NCBI GenBank assembly: GCA_021808055.1
Contig: JAKBCH010000002.1
Location: 1-64,000, forward strand
Source: Pseudomonadota bacterium
GTDB taxonomy: Bacteria > Pseudomonadota > Alphaproteobacteria > Acetobacterales > Acetobacteraceae
DNA length: 64,000 nucleotides
Reading direction: 5' to 3'
Part shown: positions 44,704 through 54,720 of the stretch, one piece after another
Layout of the letters: each line of letters begins with the position of its first letter
Position numbering within the stretch: position 1 is the first letter of the stretch
Notes under the pieces: generated by a model
Seen by the model: only the letters and a program-made list of their open reading frames with translations
Database searches by the model: none
Told to the model about the DNA's origin: nothing
Made by a program: the position numbers and the translations under genes

Positions 44704-44830
44704 GGGTTGAATCCAGTCTGACAGAGCTCTGAAACCGCGAAAAGCGTTAAGCCCAACATGCCGCCCATGCAAGACAGGACAAGGCTTCACATCTTGCTGC
44801 GCCGCACAAAACGGCGCAATATTGGTGCAA

Positions 44831-45979
44831 ATGTCCAAACTAATAATAGCTGAACCGGGAGTGATGGCCGCTTATCGTGCCCGCGTGGCCGCCGGGCTGT
44901 TGCATTACGATGCCGCCCAGGCGTTGGCGGCGGAACAATTGCAAGCCCTTTGGGCCAAGCTGCGCGGCTACGATCCCCACCCTGTTCACGCCCCGGAAGG
45001 CTGGTTCGCCCGGATGCTGCGCAGCAAGCCGGTGGAAGAGGCACAGGACCGCCCGCATGGGCTCTACATTGTGGGTGATGTCGGGCGCGGTAAATCCATG
45101 CTCATGGATTTGTTTTTCGAGGCGGCCGACGTGCCGCGCAAGCAACGCATCCACTTTCACGACTTTATGCAGCAGGCGCATAAGCGGTTTCATAAAATAA
45201 AACGCGAGCACCCGGAGGTGAGCGACCCGATTCCGCCGCTCGCGGATATCATTGCTGATGAGGCGGCGTTGCTCTGCTTCGACGAGTTTCAGGTGCACGA
45301 CATTGTCGATGCGATGATATTGGGGCGGCTGTTTGAGGCGCTGTTCATCCGCCAGGTGGTGGTGGTTGCCACCTCCAACACGCTGCCGGACGATTTATAC
45401 GCCGGCAAGCCGGGGCGTGACGCCTTTCAGCCGTTCATCAACCTGCTGAAACAGAACCTGGACGTACTGGTGCTGGAATCCAACCAGGATTATCGGCGCG
45501 GGCGTGAACATGGGTTGAAAACCTGGGTGGTGCCCGCCGATGACAGCGCCGATGCAGCGCTCGCCCGCGTGTTTGAGCATCTGGCCGAGGGTGAGCCAGC
45601 GGGGGCGGAGGCATTGCCGGTGCAGGGCCGGATGCTCGCCGTGCCGGTGGCGGCAAATGGCGTGGCGCGGTTTAGCTTCGCGGCGCTGTGCAAGGAGGCC
45701 CTCGGGCCGGGGGACTATCTCGCCATCGCCACCCACTACGATACCGTGCTGATCGACGGCATTCCCTGCCTCTCGCCCGATAATTTCGACGAAGCCCGGC
45801 GCTTCGTCACGCTGATCGATTCGCTCTATGAGCATCGCTGCAAGCTCTACGCGTCCGCCGCGGTGTACCCAGATGAGCTTTACCGCTCCGGCGCGGGGGC
45901 AGAGATGTTCGAGCGCACGGCCTCACGCCTGGAAGAAATGCAGAGCGAGGAATATCTTGCACTGCCGCATCTGACTTAA
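44831..45979 (+). CDS. zapE: AFG1/ZapE-family ATPase
   Basis: 382 residues with an AAA-like P-loop (YIVGDVGRGKSMLMDLFFEA) and Walker B LLCFDEFQVHDIVDAMIL. The family includes yeast Afg1, linked to respiratory complex quality control, and E. coli ZapE, which acts on division rings. The start MSKLIIAEP at 44831 is used; an ATG at 44864 is an alternative. It stands upstream of sucCD, an arrangement seen in many alphaproteobacteria, where mdh usually intervenes. Confidence 0.92.
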   Translation: MSKLIIAEPGVMAAYRARVAAGLLHYDAAQALAAEQLQALWAKLRGYDPHPVHAPEGWFARMLRSKPVEEAQDRPHGLYIVGDVGRGKSMLMDLFFEAADVPRKQRIHFHDFMQQAHKRFHKIKREHPEVSDPIPPLADIIADEAALLCFDEFQVHDIVDAMILGRLFEALFIRQVVVVATSNTLPDDLYAGKPGRDAFQPFINLLKQNLDVLVLESNQDYRRGREHGLKTWVVPADDSADAALARVFEHLAEGEPAGAEALPVQGRMLAVPVAANGVARFSFAALCKEALGPGDYLAIATHYDTVLIDGIPCLSPDNFDEARRFVTLIDSLYEHRCKLYASAAVYPDELYRSGAGAEMFERTASRLEEMQSEEYLALPHLT

Positions 45980-46150
45980 ACAGGCTTCGATAGCCCCTCT
46001 TCGTGGCATGAAACTGCAAGGAAAGCGGGTTTTTCGCCGTTTTATTGCCCTGCGGTGCATGATGCTGCTTGCCCGGGCGGGTGAATCGGAGTAGCAGGCC
46101 CCCAACGCCCCCCTTTGTAAACCTTAAAAGATCAGGCAGGCTAACCCCAT

Positions 46151-47347
46151 ATGAACATACATGAATACCAGGGCAAGGAATTGCTGAAGTCCTTCGGCGT
46201 CGCGGTTTTGGACGGCTATGTCGCCTGGACGCCCGAAGAAGCGGTGGATGCCGCCAAGAAGCTTCCTGGCCCAATCTATGTCGTGAAATCCCAGATTCAT
46301 GCCGGTGGCCGTGGTGCGGGCAAGTTCAAGGAAGACCCCAATGGCAAAGGCGGCGTGCGCCTGGCCAAGAGCCTGGACGAGGTGCGTGAAGCCGCTGCCG
46401 CGATGATCGGCCATACGCTGATCACCAAGCAGACCGGCCCGGCTGGCCGCCTGGTCCGCCGCGTTTATGTGGAGTCTGGCTGCGACATCAAGCGCGAGCT
46501 TTACCTCTCTCTGCTGATCGACCGTTCGGTGTCCGAGGTCGTGATCATGGCCTCCACCGAGGGCGGCATGGAGATTGAGGAAGTCGCCGAGCATCACCCG
46601 GAGAAAATTCTCCGCGCCCCGGTTGACCCTGCCTCCGGCATCTCCGGCTTCCATGCCCGCAAGCTGGCCTTCGGCCTGGGCCTTGAAGGCAAGCAGGTGG
46701 GCACCTTCGCCAAATTCGTCACCGCCATGTACAACGCCTTTGTGGCGCTGGACATCGCGATCATCGAGATCAACCCGCTGGTCGTGACCGGCTCCGGCGA
46801 GATTTACGCGCTGGACGCCAAGGTGACCTTCGACGACAACTCCCTCTACCGCCACCCGCAGATTGAAACCCTGCGCGACGAAGGCGAGGAAGACGCGAAA
46901 GAGCTGGAAGCCAACAAATACTCGCTCTCCTATGTGGCGCTGGATGGTTCCATCGGCTGCATGGTGAACGGTGCGGGCCTGGCGATGGCGACCATGGATA
47001 TCATCAAGCTCTACGGTGCCGAGCCCGCGAACTTCCTAGATGTCGGCGGCGGTGCGACCAAGGAGCGCGTGACCGCGGCCTTCAAGATCATCCTCTCCGA
47101 CCCGAACGTGGAAGGTATTCTGGTTAACATCTTTGGCGGCATCATGCGCTGCGACGTGATCGCGGAAGGCGTGATCGCGGCGGCGCGCGAGGTTTCGCTC
47201 TCCGTGCCGCTGGTGGTGCGCCTTGAAGGCACCAATGTGCAGCTCGGTAAGGACATCATGGCCAAATCCGGCCTGCCCATCATCTCCGCAGACAATCTGG
47301 CCGATGCGGCCGAGAAAATTGTTAAAGCCGTGAAGGAAGCCGCATAA
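46151..47347 (+). CDS. sucC: Succinyl-CoA synthetase beta subunit
   Basis: 398 residues with an ATP-grasp domain ([16 protein letters not shown] opening; [14 protein letters not shown]) and a C-terminal CoA-ligase domain ([16 protein letters not shown]). With SucD it converts succinyl-CoA to succinate with nucleoside-triphosphate formation in the TCA cycle. The stop shares one base with the sucD ATG (TAATG). The upstream 171-bp gap should hold the promoter; nothing distinctive is visible in it. Confidence 0.97.
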   Translation: MNIHEYQGKELLKSFGVAVLDGYVAWTPEEAVDAAKKLPGPIYVVKSQIHAGGRGAGKFKEDPNGKGGVRLAKSLDEVREAAAAMIGHTLITKQTGPAGRLVRRVYVESGCDIKRELYLSLLIDRSVSEVVIMASTEGGMEIEEVAEHHPEKILRAPVDPASGISGFHARKLAFGLGLEGKQVGTFAKFVTAMYNAFVALDIAIIEINPLVVTGSGEIYALDAKVTFDDNSLYRHPQIETLRDEGEEDAKELEANKYSLSYVALDGSIGCMVNGAGLAMATMDIIKLYGAEPANFLDVGGGATKERVTAAFKIILSDPNVEGILVNIFGGIMRCDVIAEGVIAAAREVSLSVPLVVRLEGTNVQLGKDIMAKSGLPIISADNLADAAEKIVKAVKEAA

Positions 47348-48222
47348 TGGCCATTCTCGTTAATAAAAACACCAAGGTCATCACCCAAGGCTTCACCGGC
47401 GCGCAGGGAACCTTCCATTCCGAGCAGGCTCTGGCCTATGGCACCAAGGTTGTTGGCGGTGTGACCCCCGGCAAGGGCGGCACCACGCATCTGGACCTGC
47501 CGGTGTTCAACACCGTGGAAGAGGCCATGGCCAAGACCGGTGCCAACGCCTCCGCCATTTACGTGCCGCCGCCGTTCGCGGCTGATTCCATCCTGGAAGC
47601 GATCGATGCCGGGATGGAGTTGATCGTCTGCATCACCGAAGGCATTCCGGTGCTGGACATGGTGAAGGTCAAGCGCGCCCTCTGCGGCTCCAAATCCCGC
47701 CTGGTGGGCCCGAACTGCCCCGGCGTGATCACACCTGACGAATGCAAGATCGGCATCATGCCGGGCCATATCCACAAGCGCGGCTCCATCGGCATCGTCT
47801 CCCGCTCCGGCACCCTCACCTATGAGGCTGTGGCGCAGACCACGGCTGCCGGGCTTGGCCAGTCCACCTGTGTTGGCATCGGCGGTGACCCGGTGAAGGG
47901 CACGGATTTCATCGAGGTGCTGGATATGTTCCTGCATGACGATGAGACCCAGGCGATCATCATGATCGGCGAGATCGGTGGTCCCTCCGAAATCGACGGC
48001 GCCGAGTTCCTTGCCCGCCACAAGATCAAGAAGCCGGTTGTGGGCTTCATCGCCGGTGCCACCGCTCCTCCGGGCCGCCGTATGGGCCATGCCGGCGCGG
48101 TTATCTCCGGCGGCAAGGACACCGCCCAGGCGAAGATTGCTGCCATGAAGGAAGCGGGTATCTTCGTGGCGGACAGCCCGGCCTCGCTGGGCAGCACCAT
48201 GCTGAAGGCGCTGAGCGCCTGA
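47347..48222 (+). CDS. sucD: Succinyl-CoA synthetase alpha subunit
   Basis: 291 residues: N-terminal CoA-binding Rossmann domain ([20 protein letters not shown]) and the phosphorylated active-site His in [14 protein letters not shown]. It partners with SucC. A strong terminator follows, so sucCD appear to be transcribed separately from odhAB. Confidence 0.97.
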   Translation: MAILVNKNTKVITQGFTGAQGTFHSEQALAYGTKVVGGVTPGKGGTTHLDLPVFNTVEEAMAKTGANASAIYVPPPFAADSILEAIDAGMELIVCITEGIPVLDMVKVKRALCGSKSRLVGPNCPGVITPDECKIGIMPGHIHKRGSIGIVSRSGTLTYEAVAQTTAAGLGQSTCVGIGGDPVKGTDFIEVLDMFLHDDETQAIIMIGEIGGPSEIDGAEFLARHKIKKPVVGFIAGATAPPGRRMGHAGAVISGGKDTAQAKIAAMKEAGIFVADSPASLGSTMLKALSA

Positions 48223-48253
48223 GGAAATAGGCCATAACTTCTTGATTTTATTG

Positions 48254-48286
48254 CCCCCATGGCGGTTTCGCCCTGGGGGTTTTTTT
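48254..48286 (+). terminator. Intrinsic terminator of sucCD
   Basis: An 11-bp stem with one mismatch (CCCCCATGGCG, GTTT loop, CGCCCTGGGGG) is followed by seven T, starting 32 bp after the sucD stop. Confidence 0.93.
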
Positions 48287-48357
48287 ATGTCTCCAAATCA
48301 TGGGGCGGAAGCGGTTGGGGAAACCATGCGCGTGCGGCAACCCAGCCTGTCCTCAGG

Positions 48358-48378
48358 GTAACGATACAATAACGTTAC
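48358..48378. promoter_or_regulatory. Palindrome GTAACG-N9-CGTTAC upstream of odhA
   Basis: Perfect 6-bp arms separated by 9 bp lie 94 bp before the odhA ATG, in the otherwise featureless gap after the sucCD terminator. A TTATAT element 4 bp downstream could be a -10 box, putting the palindrome at promoter distance. Probably an operator for the 2-oxoglutarate dehydrogenase genes. Confidence 0.45.
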
Positions 48379-48472
48379 TGCCTTATATGTGCCGTAAATA
48401 AAGCTCTGCATAACTTCCGCTTGGCCGGTGCTTGAAGGTCAGGGTGGTTGGCTCTGGGAGAGGATGGATCAG

Positions 48473-51331
48473 ATGGCCGGTGTGGACGTGATCGCAACCG
48501 CGATGAACGGGGCGAATGCCCAGTTTATCGCACAGCTTTATGCCAAATGGGTGGAAGCGCCTCATTCGGTCGATCCAGATTTCGCCGCCTTGTTCGCCGC
48601 ACTCGACGACGATGCCCGCGCCATCTTCACCGATGCCATGGGCGCTTCCTGGGCACCGCGCCCCTCTGTGTTCGAGACCGTGAGCAGCGAGGCAGCGCCC
48701 CGCCAGGCGGCAGCCGCCACGCCAGCCAATGCCGATACCCATGCAGCAACGCTGGATTCCATCCGCGCGCTCATGCTCATCCGCGCCTACCGCGTGCGCG
48801 GGCATCTGGAAGCGCGGCTGGACCCGCTGGGGCTGAAGCAAAAGGGCTATCATACTGAGCTTGACCCCGCCTCTTACGGCTTCACCGAAGCCGGGGATTT
48901 AGACCGCCCGATTTTCCTGGATGGCGTTCTGGGATTCGACACCGCCACGCTGCGAGAGGTGATGGCAGCCCTTCGCCAGAGCTATTGCGGAGAAATCGGC
49001 GTTGAGTTCATGCATATCCAGGACCCGACGCAGAAGGGCTGGATTCAACGGCGCATTGAGGGCGCGCCCTGGCTTGCCGCCTATGATAAAAAGGCTAAGG
49101 CCAGAATCCTGAAGCAACTGACCGAGGCGGATTCCTTCGAGACCTTCTGCCAGAAGCGCTTTGTCGGCACCAAGCGGTTTGGCCTGGAAGGCGGGGAGAG
49201 CACGATTCCCGCGCTGCACGCCATCATCGAAGCCGCTTCGGCCAAGGGTGTGCGCGAAATCGCCATCGGCATGCCGCATCGCGGCCGCCTCAACACCCTC
49301 GTCAACATTGTTAAAAAACCGCTGGTGGCGTTGTTTTCTGAGTTTGGTGGCGCGTCCGCCAAGCCGGACGACGTGCAGGGCTCCGGCGATGTGAAATACC
49401 ATCTCGGCACCTCCACAGATGTGGTGATCAACGGCAACCAGGTGCATCTTTCCTTGCAGCCGAACCCCTCGCATCTTGAGGCGGTGGACCCTGTGGTGGT
49501 GGGCAAGATCCGCGCCCGGCTCGACATGGCGGGAGACGACACCCGCAAATCCGCCATGGCGATTCAGATGCATGGCGATGCCGCCTTTGCCGGCCAGGGT
49601 CTGGTGTATGAAACCCTGGCGATGAGCCAGCTCATCGGTTATCGCACCGGCGGCTCGGTGCATCTGGTGGTGAACAACCAGATCGGCTTCACCACCGTGC
49701 CTGCCCACGCTTTCTCCGGCATGTATTGCACGGATGTGGCTAAAGCCGTGCAGGCGCCGATTTTTCATGTGAATGGCGATAACCCGGAGGCGGTGGTTTA
49801 CGCCGCCCAGCTCGCCGCTGAGTTCCGCTGCGAATTTGCCACCGATGTGGTGATCGACCTCGTTTGTTACCGCCGCCATGGCCATAATGAGAACGACGAA
49901 CCGGCCTTCACCCAGCCGATCATGTACAAGGCCATCCGCGGGTTGCAGACCACGCGCATATTGTATGCTGAAAAGCTGGCGAAGGAAGGCTCGGTTTCCA
50001 CCGCTGAGGCGGCTGCCATGGCCGATGAATACGGCCAGGCGCTGGAAGCCGCGTTTGAGGGGGCGAAGGACTACAAGGTTAACAAGGCGGATTGGCTGGA
50101 AGGCCATTGGGCCGGGCTGAAGCAGGCCAGTGACGATGCCGAGCAGCTTGATGGCGTGACCGCCGCCCCGCTGCCGCAGCTTCAGGAAATCGGCAAGGCG
50201 CTTTACACCCCGCCGCAGAATTTTGACCTGAACCCGAAGATCGCCCGCCAGCTTGAAGCCAAGCAGCAGATGTTCGAAACCGGCGAGGGAATCGACTGGG
50301 CCACTGGCGAGGCGCTGGCCTTTGGCACGTTACAGCTTGATGGCCACCGCGTGCGGCTTTCCGGCGAGGATGTGCAGCGCGGCACCTTCTCCCACCGCCA
50401 TGCCGTGCTGGTGGACCAGACCAGCCAGCACGAATATGTGCCGCTGAATAATATCCGCGAGGGCCAGGCGCGGATTGAATTATTCAACTCCCTGCTGTCG
50501 GAGGCAGGCGTGCTCGGCTTTGAATACGGCTATTCGCTGGCCGACCCTTCGGTGCTGGTGCTGTGGGAAGCGCAGTTTGGCGATTTTGCCAATGGCGCGC
50601 AGGTGATTATCGACCAATTCATCGCCGCCGGCGAGACCAAATGGCTGCGTATGTCCGGGCTGGTGATGCTGCTGCCCCATGGGCAGGAAGGCCAGGGGCC
50701 GGAGCATTCCTCCGCCCGGCTGGAGCGTTATCTACAACTTTGTGCTGAGAACAACATGGTGGTTGGCAACCTCACCAGCCCGGCAAATTATTTCCATGCG
50801 CTGCGCCGCCAGATGAAGCGCAACTACCGCAAGCCGCTGGTGTTGATGACGCCGAAATCTCTGCTGCGCCACAAGCTTGCGGTTTCGCCATTGAGCGACT
50901 TCGCCGAGGGCACATGCTTTAAATTCGTTCTGCCCGAGACTGACGAGCTGGTGGCCGCTGAAGAAGTGAAGCGCGTGGTGCTTTGCTCTGGCAAGGTGTA
51001 TTACGATTTGCTGGCCGAGCGGCGCGAACGCGGCATTAAGGATGTGGCGATTGTGCGGCTGGAGCAGCTCTACCCCTTCCCCGCGAAGGCGCTGAAGGCG
51101 GCGATTGAGGACTATAAAAACGCCGAGATCGTCTGGTGCCAGGAAGAGCCAGAAAATAACGGCGCGTGGTTCTTTGTGGACAGGCGGATAGAGGCGGCGA
51201 TGGCGTGCCTGGGCCATAAGGGCCGCCCGCGCTATGTTGGCCGCCCGGCTATGGCCTCGCCCGCCCCCGGCCTCGCCAAGGTGTATGTCGCCGGGCAGGC
51301 AGCCCTGGTCAACGAGGCGTTGAGCGTCTAA
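48473..51331 (+). CDS. sucA: 2-Oxoglutarate dehydrogenase E1 component
   Basis: 952 residues of thiamine-diphosphate-dependent E1o, with an N-terminal helix (NGANAQFIAQLYAKWVE) that binds E2, MPHRGRLNTLVN near the active site, and GDAAFAGQGLVYETL, then YRRHGHNENDEP. It decarboxylates 2-oxoglutarate in the TCA cycle. The start MAGVDVIATA at 48473 has AGAGG at a 9-nt distance; upstream ATGs at 48464 and 48428 are less likely. odhB follows after 33 bp. Confidence 0.96.
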   Translation: MAGVDVIATAMNGANAQFIAQLYAKWVEAPHSVDPDFAALFAALDDDARAIFTDAMGASWAPRPSVFETVSSEAAPRQAAAATPANADTHAATLDSIRALMLIRAYRVRGHLEARLDPLGLKQKGYHTELDPASYGFTEAGDLDRPIFLDGVLGFDTATLREVMAALRQSYCGEIGVEFMHIQDPTQKGWIQRRIEGAPWLAAYDKKAKARILKQLTEADSFETFCQKRFVGTKRFGLEGGESTIPALHAIIEAASAKGVREIAIGMPHRGRLNTLVNIVKKPLVALFSEFGGASAKPDDVQGSGDVKYHLGTSTDVVINGNQVHLSLQPNPSHLEAVDPVVVGKIRARLDMAGDDTRKSAMAIQMHGDAAFAGQGLVYETLAMSQLIGYRTGGSVHLVVNNQIGFTTVPAHAFSGMYCTDVAKAVQAPIFHVNGDNPEAVVYAAQLAAEFRCEFATDVVIDLVCYRRHGHNENDEPAFTQPIMYKAIRGLQTTRILYAEKLAKEGSVSTAEAAAMADEYGQALEAAFEGAKDYKVNKADWLEGHWAGLKQASDDAEQLDGVTAAPLPQLQEIGKALYTPPQNFDLNPKIARQLEAKQQMFETGEGIDWATGEALAFGTLQLDGHRVRLSGEDVQRGTFSHRHAVLVDQTSQHEYVPLNNIREGQARIELFNSLLSEAGVLGFEYGYSLADPSVLVLWEAQFGDFANGAQVIIDQFIAAGETKWLRMSGLVMLLPHGQEGQGPEHSSARLERYLQLCAENNMVVGNLTSPANYFHALRRQMKRNYRKPLVLMTPKSLLRHKLAVSPLSDFAEGTCFKFVLPETDELVAAEEVKRVVLCSGKVYYDLLAERRERGIKDVAIVRLEQLYPFPAKALKAAIEDYKNAEIVWCQEEPENNGAWFFVDRRIEAAMACLGHKGRPRYVGRPAMASPAPGLAKVYVAGQAALVNEALSV

Positions 51332-51364
51332 CCCTCTTACACGGCAACGAGAACAGGAGTTTCC

Positions 51365-52582
51365 ATGTCGGCCGAAATCAAGGTTCCCACGCTAGGCGAA
51401 AGCGTTTCCACCGCCACCATCGCCCGCTGGATAAAGAAAGTTGGCGAGGCCGTTGCCGCTGACGAGCCGATTGTTGAGCTGGAGACAGATAAGGTGACCG
51501 TTGAGGTGAACGCGCCGGAAGCCGGGGTGATCGCCGAGATTGCCGCCGCGGAAGGCGCAGAGGTCGCCCCTGGCGATTTGCTGGGCCGGGTGGATGCCAA
51601 GGGTGCCGCCGTAACCGCGCCGAAGAAAGAACCCGCCGAGGCCGCCGCCCCAAAAACCGGCGTGAACGCTCAGCAGAGCGCCCCTGGCCCGGTGGCCCGC
51701 CCTGGTGTTGGCGCACTTCCTGCCGCCGCCAAGATGATGGCCGAGAGAAACGTGAACCCGGACGACGTAACCGGCACCGCGAAGGACGGCCGCATTTCCA
51801 AAGGCGATGTGCAGGAGTTTTTAAACAAGCCCGCCGCTGCGCCCGCTGCCCCCGTCGCTAAGCCCCCCCGCGCCCAGGATGCGCGCGAGGAGCGGGTGAA
51901 GATGACCCGGCTGCGCAAGACCATCGCCAACCGGCTGAAGGAGGCGCAGAATACCGCCGCCATGCTCACCACCTTCAACGAGGTGGATATGAGCGCCATC
52001 ATGGGGCTGCGCGCCTCCTATCGCGAGGTGTTCGAGAAGAAGCACAAAGGCATCCGCCTTGGCTTCAACGGCTTCTTCGTGAAAGCGGTGTGCGCGGCGC
52101 TGGCGGAGTTTCCGGCGGTAAATGCTGAGATCGATGGCGATGACATCGTTTATAAAAACTTCGTGAACATGGGCATCGCCGTGGGTGGCGCCAATGGCCT
52201 GGTGGTGCCGGTGATCCGCGATGCGGACCAAAAGAGCATCGCCGAGATTGAAGCTGAGATCGCCGGCTTTGCCAAACGCGCCAAGGACGGCACGTTGAAG
52301 CTGGATGAACTTTCTGGCGGCTCCTTCTCCATCACCAATGGCGGTGTGTATGGCTCGTTGATGAGCACGCCGATTCTCAACCCGCCGCAATCGGCCATTC
52401 TGGGGATGCACAAGATCCAGGACCGCCCGGTGGCGGTGGATGGCAAGATCGAGATCCGCCCGATGATGTATCTGGCGGTTTCCTACGACCACCGCATCAT
52501 CGATGGCCGCGAGGCGGTTTCCTTCCTGGTGCGGGTGAAGGAAAGCATCGAAGACCCGCGCCGCCTGTTGCTGGCGATTTGA
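51365..52582 (+). CDS. sucB: 2-Oxoglutarate dehydrogenase E2 (dihydrolipoyl succinyltransferase)
   Basis: 405 residues: an N-terminal lipoyl domain with the lipoylated lysine in [15 protein letters not shown], an Ala/Pro linker, a peripheral-subunit-binding domain ([20 protein letters not shown]) and a C-terminal acyltransferase with [13 protein letters not shown]. It transfers succinyl groups to CoA. The E3 gene (lpd), which often follows, is absent: a terminator and unrelated genes come next. Confidence 0.96.
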   Translation: MSAEIKVPTLGESVSTATIARWIKKVGEAVAADEPIVELETDKVTVEVNAPEAGVIAEIAAAEGAEVAPGDLLGRVDAKGAAVTAPKKEPAEAAAPKTGVNAQQSAPGPVARPGVGALPAAAKMMAERNVNPDDVTGTAKDGRISKGDVQEFLNKPAAAPAAPVAKPPRAQDAREERVKMTRLRKTIANRLKEAQNTAAMLTTFNEVDMSAIMGLRASYREVFEKKHKGIRLGFNGFFVKAVCAALAEFPAVNAEIDGDDIVYKNFVNMGIAVGGANGLVVPVIRDADQKSIAEIEAEIAGFAKRAKDGTLKLDELSGGSFSITNGGVYGSLMSTPILNPPQSAILGMHKIQDRPVAVDGKIEIRPMMYLAVSYDHRIIDGREAVSFLVRVKESIEDPRRLLLAI

Positions 52583-52587
52583 AAAGT

Positions 52588-52613
52588 AAAGGCCCCGAAA
52601 GGGGCCTTTTTAT
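52588..52613 (+). terminator. Intrinsic terminator of odhAB
   Basis: AAAGGCCCC, GAAA tetraloop and GGGGCCTTT followed by further T form a strong plus-strand terminator directly after odhB. The mirrored A-run makes it usable for the convergent glycosyltransferase gene too. Confidence 0.92.
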
Positions 52614-53674
52614 TTCGCCACTTCCCGTACCGGCACCAGATTTTCGATGAATCGTTCCGCGCAGGCCTGCCAGGAGAATTGCTCTGCGTGTGAGCGGCAC
52701 TGCGTGCGGTCAATAGCCAAAGCATCCAGGCAGGCTCTGCGTAAATCCTCATCCAGCGCACCAACAGGTGCGGATGCCTCGCCCAGAATATCCTTTGGCC
52801 CCGTAACGGGATAGGCTGCGACTGGCAGGCCTGAAGCCAGCGCTTCCAAAACCACCAGGCCGAATGTGTCTGTTTTGGAAGGGAATACGAAAACATCTGC
52901 CCCTGCATAGGCTTTGGCTAAATCCGCGCCATGGCGGGCACCGGCAAAATACACGGTTGGAAATTCTTTCTCCAGTGCCTTGCGCTGCGGCCCGTCGCCC
53001 ACCACCAGCTTCGATCCAGGCAGATCAAGTAAGAGAAACGCGCGGAGGTTTTTCTCCACCGCCACGCGGCCCACATAAGCAAAGATCGGCTGCGGCAGCC
53101 TCCAATCCTCACGCGGCGCGGGCGAGAACGCGGCAAGGTCCACCCCGCGCGACCAGGAGCGGATGTTTTTGAAACCCCGTCCTGCCAGTTCCTCGCGCAG
53201 CGATGGTGTGGCGACCATCACACCCGACCCAGCGTTATGGAAATGCCGCAGCCAGGCATAGGTGAGCCGGGTGGGAATGCGCGTGCGGGCAGCTAGATAT
53301 TCCGCGAAGCGTGTATGAAACGCCGTGGTGAACTGAATTTTATGCCGCCGTGCATAAGCCCGTGCGGCCATGCCGAGCGGGCCTTCGGTTGCCACATGCA
53401 GCGCATCTGGCTTGAAGTCTGCAATAATCTTTGCAAGTTTGTGGCGAGGAAACAGCGCCAGCCTGATCTCGGGGTAAGAGGGCGCGGGCATGGTGTTGAA
53501 CCTGTCTGGCCCCACCACCTCGACAATTTTGCCCATGGCGCGCATTTCGGCGGTAATGATGCGCAGGGTTCTCACCACGCCGTTCACCTGGGGCTCCCAG
53601 GCGTCGGTAATGATGAGAATGCGTGAGAGATCCGCGATGGCGATCAGTGGGTCAAGCCCCGGCTGATACAGCAT
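52610..53674 (-). CDS. Family 4 glycosyltransferase, possible diacylglycerol glycosyltransferase (Agt-like)
   Basis: 354 residues of the GT-B fold. The N-terminal ILIITDAWEPQVNGVVRTLR and the donor-site VFPSKTDTFGLVVLEALASG match the MgtA/PimB-like GT4 subgroup. It overlaps the end of the PlcP-like gene by 23 bases, indicating coupling. The same gene order (metallophosphoesterase plus GT4) occurs in phosphate-starved alphaproteobacteria, where PlcP releases diacylglycerol and Agt glycosylates it into glycolipids. That function is inferred from this pairing. The start at 53674 is preferred because the longer frame lies wholly inside the neighbour. Confidence 0.85.
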   Translation of the reverse strand: MLYQPGLDPLIAIADLSRILIITDAWEPQVNGVVRTLRIITAEMRAMGKIVEVVGPDRFNTMPAPSYPEIRLALFPRHKLAKIIADFKPDALHVATEGPLGMAARAYARRHKIQFTTAFHTRFAEYLAARTRIPTRLTYAWLRHFHNAGSGVMVATPSLREELAGRGFKNIRSWSRGVDLAAFSPAPREDWRLPQPIFAYVGRVAVEKNLRAFLLLDLPGSKLVVGDGPQRKALEKEFPTVYFAGARHGADLAKAYAGADVFVFPSKTDTFGLVVLEALASGLPVAAYPVTGPKDILGEASAPVGALDEDLRRACLDALAIDRTQCRSHAEQFSWQACAERFIENLVPVREVAK

Positions 53675-54551
53675 CGTGCGTGTTGGTCTCAAGGGCCATG
53701 CCAGCCAACTCAGCGGCGATGCCGTGCAGCGCCGGGGCTTGCGCGGGGCTGAGTTTCGGCGCCGGGCGGGTGAGCATGGAGAGCTTTTGTCTGGCCACCC
53801 AATCCACAAGTTCCAAAGTGCCGTCATGATGTTCAACAAGTGCGGTGCAGCTTTCCACCCAGTCGCCATCGTTCAGATACATCACGCCGTTCACCTGGCG
53901 CATCTCGGCATGGTGAATATGCCCGCACACCACGCCATCGAACCCGCGGGATTTCGCGTCATCCGCCAATGCGGTTTCAAACCGGTCTATCGCCTTCACG
54001 GCTTCCTTCACCTGCAATTTAAGCCAGGCGGAAAGCGACCAGTACGGATAACCCAGCCGGGTGCGGACCATATTGAAATAGCGGTTTACCACCAGGGCCG
54101 CGGTGTAGGCGCCGTCTCCCAGCAAGGCCAGCAGCTTCGCATGGCGCACCACGCTATCGAAACTATCGCCATGCGTAATGAGCAGGCGCTTGCCTTTGGC
54201 GGTGGTGTGCTCGGCTTCCATCTGCAATTTCACACCGCAGATTTCGATGCCGAGGCTGATATATTTGCGTAGCATTTCGTCATGGTTGCCGGGCACGTAC
54301 ACAACATTGGTGCCAGAGCGCGCGGCTTTTAAAATCCGTTGCAGCACGTCGTCGTGATGCTTGTCCCAGAACCAGGAGCGTTTCAGCCGCCAGCCATCGA
54401 TGATGTCACCCACCAGAAACAAATTTTCACAATGCGTGGCTTTCAGAAAATCCGCGAGGAACTCTGCCCGGCTGCCGCGTGTGCCAAGATGCACATCCGA
54501 TATGAAAACACTGCGGTAAGCCGTGGAATGGAGCTGGCTGGATGTATTCAT
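53652..54551 (-). CDS. PlcP/LpxH-like metallophosphoesterase
   Basis: About 299 residues with the calcineurin-like dimetal site: DVHLG (Asp19, His21), GDIIDGW (Asp49), GNHDE, THGDSFD and GHIHH. The long insert RRLGYPYWSLSAWLK-like segment (here RTRLGYPYWSLSAWLKLQV) and GDWVESCTALVEH are typical of a proteobacterial group annotated as UDP-2,3-diacylglucosamine hydrolase, to which the Sinorhizobium phospholipase C PlcP belongs. PlcP cleaves phospholipids to diacylglycerol under phosphate limitation. The adjacent GT4 and the PHO-like boxes upstream favour the PlcP role over LpxH. The ATG at 54572 is an alternative start. Confidence 0.85.
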   Translation of the reverse strand: MNTSSQLHSTAYRSVFISDVHLGTRGSRAEFLADFLKATHCENLFLVGDIIDGWRLKRSWFWDKHHDDVLQRILKAARSGTNVVYVPGNHDEMLRKYISLGIEICGVKLQMEAEHTTAKGKRLLITHGDSFDSVVRHAKLLALLGDGAYTAALVVNRYFNMVRTRLGYPYWSLSAWLKLQVKEAVKAIDRFETALADDAKSRGFDGVVCGHIHHAEMRQVNGVMYLNDGDWVESCTALVEHHDGTLELVDWVARQKLSMLTRPAPKLSPAQAPALHGIAAELAGMALETNTHDAVSAGA

Positions 54552-54587
54552 GGCCGCTGCATAGGCTGGCATGCCGCGCCGGTTACA

Positions 54588-54605
54588 GTGAAGATTCCGT
54601 GACGG
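54588..54605 (-). promoter_or_regulatory. Weak PHO-box-like element facing the PlcP-like gene
   Basis: On the minus strand CCGTCAC-GGAA-TCTTCAC has the 7-4-7 PHO-box layout (consensus CTGTCAY twice). The first half matches 6/7 and the second 4/7. It lies 36 bp before the chosen PlcP-like ATG, in the right orientation for that gene. On its own it would be weak evidence. Confidence 0.35.
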
Positions 54606-54629
54606 GAGCTGGAGATTTCAGAAATATTA

Positions 54630-54669
54630 TTGTCACGCTCTCGTCATTTATATGCCATTCTGGCGTCAT
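54630..54669 (+). promoter_or_regulatory. Four phased 11-bp repeats resembling tandem PHO boxes
   Basis: The units TTGTCAC (54630), TCGTCAT (54641), ATGCCAT (54652) and GCGTCAT (54663) repeat exactly every 11 bp, each followed by a 4-bp spacer. PhoB binds head-to-tail 11-bp repeats of CTGTCAY plus 4 bp, and these match that core at 6, 5, 5 and 5 of 7 positions. The array points toward the diacylglycerol-kinase-family gene, ending 51 bp before its ATG. It therefore probably places this locus in the phosphate-starvation regulon. Confidence 0.6.
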
Positions 54670-54720
54670 TGAATCCGTGCATGAAGAAATTTTACGCCAA
54701 ATAATCCGGAGCGGGACTTA

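Noticed and set aside
47011..48090. 359-codon open frame antisense to sucC/sucD
   Set aside because: Shadow spanning two conserved genes and their junction.
53652..54551. LpxH (lipid A pathway) as the main call for the metallophosphoesterase
   Set aside because: Not excluded, but overlap with a GT4 gene, PHO-like repeats upstream and the PlcP-group wording of the C-terminal half make a phospholipase-type role more likely.
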